Positions 59,307 through 64,000 of a stretch of DNA of 64,000 nt are shown in pieces (within the stretch, counting starts at the first letter, position 1; each line of letters opens with the position of its first letter). Below the pieces are notes generated by a model. The model had not been told where the DNA came from. It did not search any database and saw only the letters and a program-made list of their open reading frames with translations. Source of the DNA: Methanobacterium sp. (GTDB lineage Archaea > Methanobacteriota > Methanobacteria > Methanobacteriales > Methanobacteriaceae); assembly GCA_030017655.1 (NCBI GenBank), contig JASEIM010000003.1, positions 62,422 through 126,421 on the forward strand, read 5' to 3'. The translations under genes and the position numbers were made by a program.

Positions 59307-59657
59307 CTCAAAAAATTGAAAATTTTTTGGCGCCTTGAAATCTTCGATTTCAAGAGCACTCCACCCTTTTCAAAAAAGCCGTCAAAAATCGTAGATTTTG
59401 GGGCTATGCAAAATCTTCGATTTTGCAGCCCGAAAAACAATGTTGCTGCGGAAATAAGCGAGCATTTTTGATCCAAGATGTATCTTTGTATTCACCCGTC
59501 CAAATAAACTGAATACAGAAATACTGCACAAATAAAATTCAATCGTACAAATCAACAAACTAAAATAATGAAATAAAGGCATTTCGTATTTACTGGAGTT
59601 GAGAAAAATACAGAGTATTTTTCGAACCCAAAAATGTCATTTTTGGAGGAATAAAAA
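59307..59657. repeat. hairpin block between tRNA-Ser and S13
   Basis: Seven hairpins, most with perfect stems and all with three-base loops: CAAAAAATT/AATTTTTTG (59309-59329, loop GAA); CTTGAAATC/GATTTCAAG (59334-59354, loop TTC); CAAAAATC/GATTTTGG (59383-59401, loop GTA, one mismatch); GCAAAATC/GATTTTGC (59408-59426, loop TTC), nested in GGGC/GCCC; GAAAAATAC/GTATTTTTC (59603-59623, loop AGA); and CCAAAAAT/ATTTTTGG (59628-59646, loop GTC). The first is nested with GGCGC/GCGCC at the tRNA end. The last overlaps the S13 Shine-Dalgarno. No coding frame here looks real. Confidence 0.75.
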
Positions 59658-60110
59658 ATGGAAGAAGACTTTAAGCATATGGTCCGTATTGCCAGAAAAG
59701 ATATAAATGGTAATAAAACCATTGAAAATGCTCTTGCTGACGTTAAAGGTGTAGGAAAAGCATTAGCAAGGTCAATAGGCATAGTTATGGATCTTGATTT
59801 AAATCAAAAGATTGGATATCTCTCTGACAATGAAGTAGAAAAAATTGAAGAAGTTATAAGAGATCCTAAAAGTAATAATGTCCCTGACTGGATGTTAAAC
59901 AGACGTAATGATTACGAAACAGGTGAAACAGTTCACTTAATTGAATCAGATCTTATGATGACATTAAGAGATGATTTAAACAGAATGAAAAAGACCAGAA
60001 GCTATAAAGGGAGAAGACATGAAGTTGGACTTCCAGTAAGAGGTCAAAGAACAAAATCTACCTTCAGAAAAGGATCATCTGTTGGTGTTAGAAGGAGAAG
60101 AGGAAGATAA
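59658..60110 (+). CDS. rps13: 30S ribosomal protein S13 (uS13)
   Basis: 150 residues with the helix-hairpin-helix (ALADVKGVGKALARSIGIVMDLDLNQKIGYLSDNEVEKIEEVIRDP) and the basic tail LRDDLNRMKKTRSYKGRRHEVGLPVRGQRTKSTFRKG. First gene of the S13-S4-S11-rpoD cluster. Its TTTTGGAGGA ribosome site is partly inside a hairpin arm (59639-59646), which might lower translation. Confidence 0.95.
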   Translation: MEEDFKHMVRIARKDINGNKTIENALADVKGVGKALARSIGIVMDLDLNQKIGYLSDNEVEKIEEVIRDPKSNNVPDWMLNRRNDYETGETVHLIESDLMMTLRDDLNRMKKTRSYKGRRHEVGLPVRGQRTKSTFRKGSSVGVRRRRGR

Positions 60111-60134
60111 TTTATTTAGAAAGGAGTTATTAAT

Positions 60135-60665
60135 ATGGGACATCCAAGAAAATCCAGAAAAAAATACGATACACCATCTCATCCATGGAATGCTGCCAGA
60201 ATAAAAGAAGAAAACAGACTGGCTCAGAAATACGGTCTTAAAAGCAAAAAAGAGATCTGGAAAGCTGAAACCATGGTTAAAAGGTACAGAAGAGATGCAA
60301 GACATCTTTTAGGAATGGTAACTGAGCAGACAATTAGAGAAAGACAAGATCTCATAAATCACCTTGTAAAGATGGGTATATTAGGGGAAGAAGCAAAACT
60401 TGAAGATGTACTTGATCTAACTGTTGAAGATGTTCTAAGAAGAAGATTACAGACCATGGTACATAAAAAAGGACTTGCAAACACAGCAAAAGAAGCAAGA
60501 GTCTTTGTTGTACACGGACACATAGCTTTAAATGAAAAGAAAATTGATTCACCTAGCTATCTTGTTAAAAGAGGCGAAGAAGACTTAATAGGATTTTATC
60601 ATTCTTCACCAGTAGAAAAACAGTACAAAGAAAGAACAGAAAAGAAAAGTACTGAAGAGGCATAA
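60135..60665 (+). CDS. rps4: 30S ribosomal protein S4 (uS4)
   Basis: 176 residues: GHPRKSRKKYDTPSHPWNAARIKEENRLAQKYGLKSKKEIWKAE and the S4 RNA-binding domain RRRLQTMVHKKGLANTAKEARVFVVHGHIALNEKKIDSPSYLVKRGEE. A primary binder of 16S rRNA. AAAGGAGT before the ATG. Confidence 0.96.
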   Translation: MGHPRKSRKKYDTPSHPWNAARIKEENRLAQKYGLKSKKEIWKAETMVKRYRRDARHLLGMVTEQTIRERQDLINHLVKMGILGEEAKLEDVLDLTVEDVLRRRLQTMVHKKGLANTAKEARVFVVHGHIALNEKKIDSPSYLVKRGEEDLIGFYHSSPVEKQYKERTEKKSTEEA

Positions 60666-60686
60666 TTAAATTTTTAAGGTGATAAT

Positions 60687-61079
60687 ATGGCAGAGAAAGA
60701 AAGATGGGGCGTAGCTAACATTTATTCATCATTCAACAACACAATAATAACCATAACTGACATAACCGGAGCAGAAACAATTACCCAGTGGTCTGGTGGA
60801 AAAGTGGTAAGGGCAGATAGACAGGAATCATCCCCCTTTGCAGCTATGGAAGCGGCTACAAGAGCAGCAGAAGATGTAAAAGAAAAAGGAATTATAGGAT
60901 TGCATATTAAAGTAAGAGCCCCTGGTGGAAACGGACCAAGAACTCCAGGACCTGGTGCACAGGCTACAATAAGAGCCCTTGCAAGAGCAGGTATCAGAAT
61001 TGGAAAAATAGAAGATGTTACTCCAATTCCTCATGATGGTACTGGAAGGCCCGGAGGTAAAAGGGGAAGAAGGGTCTAA
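60687..61079 (+). CDS. rps11: 30S ribosomal protein S11 (uS11)
   Basis: 130 residues: RWGVANIYSSFNNTIITITDITGAETITQWSGGKVVRADRQESSPFAAMEAA and LHIKVRAPGGNGPRTPGPGAQATIRALARAGIRIGKIEDVTPIPHDGTGRPGGKRGRR. Platform protein of the small subunit. One base separates its stop from the rpoD start. Confidence 0.97.
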   Translation: MAEKERWGVANIYSSFNNTIITITDITGAETITQWSGGKVVRADRQESSPFAAMEAATRAAEDVKEKGIIGLHIKVRAPGGNGPRTPGPGAQATIRALARAGIRIGKIEDVTPIPHDGTGRPGGKRGRRV

Positions 61080-61080
61080 C

Positions 61081-61881
61081 ATGGAGATAGATATTAAAGA
61101 AAAGAACGATAATGAACTTACATTTATCGTCGAAGATGTAGACGTATCCTTTATAAATGCAATAAGGAGAATATGCACAGTTGAAGTTTCAACAATGGCA
61201 ATAGACACAGTTTCAATATTTAAGAATGATTCAACATTATTTGATGAAGTTTTAGCCCACAGGTTAGGATTAGTACCATTGGAAACAGATTTAGAAGCTT
61301 TTGTACTTCCATCCGAATGTGATTGCGATGATGACTGTCCAAGTTGCAGCGCATCATTAATTCTAAAAGAAAAAGGACCTAAAGTGGTCTATTCCGGAGA
61401 TCTGGTTTCAGCTCATGAAGCTGTAAGGCCAGTATATGATAGCATACCTCTTTTAAAGTTAAAAGAAGGAGAAGAAGTTGAATTAGAGGCAATAGCAAAA
61501 CTTGGAATCGGATTGGAACATGCAAAATGGCAGCCAACAACAACATGTGCATACAAATACTATCCATTAATTACAATAGATGATAGTTGCGAAGTCTGCA
61601 TGAAATGTGTAAATGAATGTCCAAAAAACGTTTTAGAATATGATGAATCTGAGAATAAAATCATCATAACAGACATTGAAAATTGTTCTGCATGCAAAAC
61701 ATGCATGAATAACTGTGAACAGGGCGCAATTCATGTTGATGCAGTGGATGATAAATTCATATTTAAAATTGAAACAGACGGATCATTATCTCCTGAAGAA
61801 GTCCTAAAAAATGCATGTGATATTCTAAGCCAGAAATCAGAAAAAATTGTGGCATTTTGTAAAGGAGGAGCTAAGAAATGA
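61081..61881 (+). CDS. rpoD: RNA polymerase subunit D (Rpo3) with two [4Fe-4S]-type motifs
   Basis: 266 residues, homologue of bacterial alpha and eukaryotic RPB3. The alpha-type dimerisation core starts NELTFIVEDVDVSFINAIRRICTVEVSTMAID. A ferredoxin-like insert carries C-x2-C-x2-C-x3-C twice (C170, C173, C176, C180 and C202, C205, C208, C212), so it could hold two [4Fe-4S] clusters, as in some methanogens. A further cysteine group lies at about residues 80-89. Start at ATG 61081; the open frame reaches 61015 inside S11 but is not needed. Confidence 0.95.
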   Translation: MEIDIKEKNDNELTFIVEDVDVSFINAIRRICTVEVSTMAIDTVSIFKNDSTLFDEVLAHRLGLVPLETDLEAFVLPSECDCDDDCPSCSASLILKEKGPKVVYSGDLVSAHEAVRPVYDSIPLLKLKEGEEVELEAIAKLGIGLEHAKWQPTTTCAYKYYPLITIDDSCEVCMKCVNECPKNVLEYDESENKIIITDIENCSACKTCMNNCEQGAIHVDAVDDKFIFKIETDGSLSPEEVLKNACDILSQKSEKIVAFCKGGAKK

Positions 61882-62237
61882 AATTCACAAAAACAAATCC
61901 TAAACTCATTGAGCTTATTGGAACTCTAAAAGAGAAATCATACCAGGAAGAAGTTGCAATATGGAAAGATATTGCAAAAAGGCTTGAAAGATCAACAAGA
62001 AGGAAAGCAGAGGTTAATATATCAAAAATAAACAGACATTCATCTCCAGATGAAACTGTTCTGATTCCAGGAAAAATACTGGGAAGCGGTGAACTGGATC
62101 ATAAAGTCAAAGTAGTGGCTCTTGGCTTTTCAAAAAAAGCTGAGGAAAAAATAGCCGCCGCTGGAGGAGAATGTTTAAATATCTCTGAAATACTCGATGA
62201 AAATCCAAAGGGAAATAGAATAAGGATAATTGAGTAA
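61878..62237 (+). CDS. rpl18e: 50S ribosomal protein L18e
   Basis: 119 residues of the L15/L18e family: KTNPKLIELIGTLKEKSYQEEVAIWKDIAKRLERSTRRKAEVNISKINRH and VKVVALGFSKKAEEKIAAAGGECLNI. ATG overlaps the rpoD stop (ATGA), so it is coupled. Archaeal/eukaryotic-specific. Confidence 0.95.
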   Translation: MKFTKTNPKLIELIGTLKEKSYQEEVAIWKDIAKRLERSTRRKAEVNISKINRHSSPDETVLIPGKILGSGELDHKVKVVALGFSKKAEEKIAAAGGECLNISEILDENPKGNRIRIIE

Positions 62238-62258
62238 TTATTAAAGAAGGTGTTTTTA

Positions 62259-62687
62259 ATGATTATAGATGGAGAAGGACTCGTACTGGGAAGACTTGCA
62301 AGTACTGTAAGTAAAAAACTCCTGAATGGCGAGAAAATAGTAGTATTAAATGCCGAAAAGATTGTAATCTCAGGTACAAAAGAATGGGCATACGCAAGAT
62401 ACAAACAAAGGGTTGACAGGGCAAGTATATCAAACCCCAGAAGAATGGGGCCAAAATATCCTCGAAGACCTGACGATATCTTTAGAAGAACTGTAAGGGG
62501 GATGTTACCCTACAGAAAAACCACTGGAAGAGAAGCATTTAAAGGGCTTAAAGTTTACGTGGGAGTACCACAAGAATTTGAAGACGCTGAAGTTTTCAAA
62601 GTACAGGATGCACAACCTAAAAACATTAAAAAAAGCATAGAACTTGGGGAAGTATCCAGATTACTTGGGGCAAAGTTTGAAGTATAG
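62259..62687 (+). CDS. rpl13: 50S ribosomal protein L13 (uL13)
   Basis: 142 residues: MIIDGEGLVLGRLASTVSKKLLNGEKIVVLNAEKIVISG and RPDDIFRRTVRGMLPYRKTTGREAFKGLKVYVGVP. AAGGTG at 62246-62251 is spaced for ATG 62259; a GTG at 62250 would swallow it. Confidence 0.95.
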   Translation: MIIDGEGLVLGRLASTVSKKLLNGEKIVVLNAEKIVISGTKEWAYARYKQRVDRASISNPRRMGPKYPRRPDDIFRRTVRGMLPYRKTTGREAFKGLKVYVGVPQEFEDAEVFKVQDAQPKNIKKSIELGEVSRLLGAKFEV

Positions 62688-62695
62688 GTGAAATA

Positions 62696-63097
62696 ATGAA
62701 AAAAGTAATTCACACAAGCGGAAAAAGGAAAACTGCAATTGCAAGAGGTAGATTCAGAGAAGGAAAAGGGAGAATCAGAATAAATAAACGCCCTGTAGAA
62801 CTCTATGGTCCTGAACTTGCAAGACTCAAAATCACAGAACCATTAAAACTTGCTGGGGATATTGTGAATAGTGTAGACATAGATGTAAAAGTTGTTGGCG
62901 GAGGCGTAATGGGACAGGCTGAAGCAGCACGTATGGTAATAGCCAAAGGTCTTATACAATGGACAAGTGACATGGATTTAAAGGAAAAATTCATCCAGTA
63001 CGACAGAACCATGCTTGTAGGAGATCCAAGGAGATCAGAACCTAAAAAGTATGGTGGAAGAGGAGCCAGAGCAAGAAGACAGAAGAGTTACAGATAA
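62696..63097 (+). CDS. rps9: 30S ribosomal protein S9 (uS9)
   Basis: 133 residues: VIHTSGKRKTAIARGRFREGKGRIRINKRPVELYGPELARLKITEPL, and the C-terminal tail DPRRSEPKKYGGRGARARRQKSYR that reaches the P-site tRNA. AGGTGAAATA before the ATG. Confidence 0.96.
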   Translation: MKKVIHTSGKRKTAIARGRFREGKGRIRINKRPVELYGPELARLKITEPLKLAGDIVNSVDIDVKVVGGGVMGQAEAARMVIAKGLIQWTSDMDLKEKFIQYDRTMLVGDPRRSEPKKYGGRGARARRQKSYR

Positions 63098-63160
63098 ACA
63101 AAATATAAAGTCTTCCTGTAATTTTCCTTTTAGAGATACAGAAAGATTATTTAATAAAAT

Positions 63161-63190
63161 AATTTATTTCCTTTTTGCAGGAAATAAATT
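63161..63190. repeat. 12-bp perfect hairpin between S9 and rpoN
   Basis: AATTTATTTCCT (63161-63172) pairs with AGGAAATAAATT (63179-63190) around TTTTGC. It lies in the 123-base gap before rpoN and could be a terminator, an RNA-processing site or a protection element at the S9 mRNA end. It lacks a following T-tract on the plus strand, so classic termination is uncertain. Confidence 0.5.
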
Positions 63191-63220
63191 AGCTTTAAAA
63201 AAAATGAAAGATGATAAAAC

Positions 63221-63388
63221 ATGATTCCTGTAAGATGTATAAGCTGTGGTAAAGTTATATCCGCCTATTTTGATGAATACACCAAAAGGGTGGAAGATGG
63301 GGAAAACCCAAAAGAAGTCCTTGACGATCTTGGACTAAATAAATATTGTTGTAGAAGAATGTTAATAGCTCATGTTGAGGCTTGGTAA
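63221..63388 (+). CDS. rpoN: RNA polymerase subunit N (Rpo10)
   Basis: 55 residues: MIPVRCISCGKVISAYFDEY, then DLGLNKYCCRRMLIAHVEAW. CxxC and CC cysteines bind zinc, as in RPB10. Its TAA (63386-63388) is followed at the very next base by the tRNA-Pro 5' end, so one transcript must be cut by RNase P exactly at the mRNA end. Confidence 0.96.
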   Translation: MIPVRCISCGKVISAYFDEYTKRVEDGENPKEVLDDLGLNKYCCRRMLIAHVEAW

Positions 63389-63537
<149 letters not shown>

Positions 63538-63593
63538 TTTCGATAAATATATTTTATGATTCAATTATGAATCATTTTTTAGGAGAAGATGTT

Positions 63594-63764
63594 ATGTCAT
63601 CTAAACTTACAAGATTTGAGAAAGCAAGGATTATTGGTGCAAGAGCTCTTCAATTATCAATGGGAGCAAAACCAAAAATAGAAGTAACGGAAGCGCTTGA
63701 TCCAATAGATATTGCAACTTTAGAACTAAAAAAAGGTTTAATTCCTCTTGATATTAGAAAATAA
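63594..63764 (+). CDS. rpoK: RNA polymerase subunit K (Rpo6)
   Basis: 56 residues: MSSKLTRFEKARIIGARALQLSMGAKPKIEV and IDIATLELKKGLIPLDIRK, the RPB6/omega core that clamps the largest subunit. Start at ATG 63594 behind GGAG; a longer open frame reaches back through the tRNA and is not real. Confidence 0.95.
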   Translation: MSSKLTRFEKARIIGARALQLSMGAKPKIEVTEALDPIDIATLELKKGLIPLDIRK

Positions 63765-63792
63765 CCATTTTTTTTCCAAAAGAGGTGTTTTT

Positions 63793-64000
63793 GTGGATAG
63801 TATTATTGAAGACGTCCGTGTTAGAAAAATTTTAGATAGCAGGGGAAACCCTACAGTAGAAGTAGATGTATTAACCTGGAATGGGTTTGGAAGAGCCGCA
63901 GCACCGAGTGGTGCAAGTACAGGGATACGAGAAGTTACGGCATTTCCAGAAGGCGGTGTTGACAAAATAATAAGTGAAGTTGAAGATATAATTTCATCCG
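63793..64000 (+). CDS. eno: enolase, housekeeping copy (cut by the window edge)
   Basis: Begins at GTG 63793 behind AGAGGTG and encodes SIIEDVRVRKILDSRGNPTVEVDVL followed by AAAPSGASTGIREVTAFPEGGVD, the enolase N-terminus. The first 69 codons are in the window. Its place after rpoN and rpoK is the normal archaeal setting, so this is the housekeeping enzyme and the copy at 1912 the fluoride-linked one. Confidence 0.95.
   Translation, partial: MDSIIEDVRVRKILDSRGNPTVEVDVLTWNGFGRAAAPSGASTGIREVTAFPEGGVDKIISEVEDIISS

Overview
The window is A+T-rich archaeal chromosome, most likely from a member of the Methanobacteriales close to Methanobacterium. The signs are a histone, RadB, ABCE1/Rli1, the archaeal S10/spc/alpha-type ribosomal clusters with eukaryote-like proteins (S4e, L32e, L19e, L34e, L14e, L18e, S24e, S27ae), RNA polymerase subunits Rpo7/Spt4/D/N/K, a PycA-BirA pair, DUF5518 and TIGR03576/TIGR00288 proteins, TATA-box promoters and GGTG/GGAGG ribosome-binding sites.

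Layout. 1-1.5 kb: a broken AAC(3)-I-like acetyltransferase and two small proteins. 1.65-5.6 kb: a fluoride (crcB-motif) riboswitch, a hidden 52-codon membrane ORF, a second enolase, inorganic pyrophosphatase, then rpoE', spt4, a DUF359 dephospho-CoA kinase, S24e and S27ae. 5.6-10.4 kb: argH, Hsp20, a DUF3096 mini-protein, a PP-loop ATPase, a PEBP protein and a histone. 10.8-25.6 kb: a complete type I-B CRISPR-Cas locus (cas6, a Cst1-like cas8, a small unassigned gene, cas7, cas5, cas3, an inserted AAA/DUF4143 ATPase with its own operator-like repeats, cas4, cas1, cas2) and a 49-repeat array. 26-40.7 kb: ordinary methanogen housekeeping genes (rli1, aminotransferase, radB, sua5, CDP-alcohol transferase, DUF357, DUF47, DUF434, NYN, TIGR03576, rtcA, birA, pycA, METTL5-like). 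40.9-58.9 kb: the large ribosomal-protein cluster from L3 to L15, then secY, adk, an EMC3/DUF106 membrane protein, L34e, cmk, L14e and truB. 59.2-64 kb: tRNA-Ser(GGA), S13-S4-S11-rpoD-L18e-L13-S9-rpoN, a tRNA-Pro(GGG) interrupted by two introns, rpoK and the start of the housekeeping enolase.

How it works together. Enolase is a classic fluoride-inhibited enzyme and pyrophosphatase is also fluoride sensitive. The riboswitch-enolase-pyrophosphatase order therefore reads as a fluoride-responsive metabolic backup, while the normal enolase sits in its usual archaeal place at the far end of the window. The riboswitch's own Shine-Dalgarno target is not enolase but the small membrane ORF that overlaps the enolase start. 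In the CRISPR locus, effector genes (cas6-8-7-5-3) and adaptation genes (cas4-1-2) are separated by an ATPase gene that seems to be regulated on its own. Intergenic spaces around rli1, S8-L6, L32e-L19e, tRNA-Ser and S13 carry a family of perfect hairpins with three-base loops that no gene explains.

Limits: all functions are assigned by reading motifs and gene order; no database search was possible. Promoters and operators are pattern-based.
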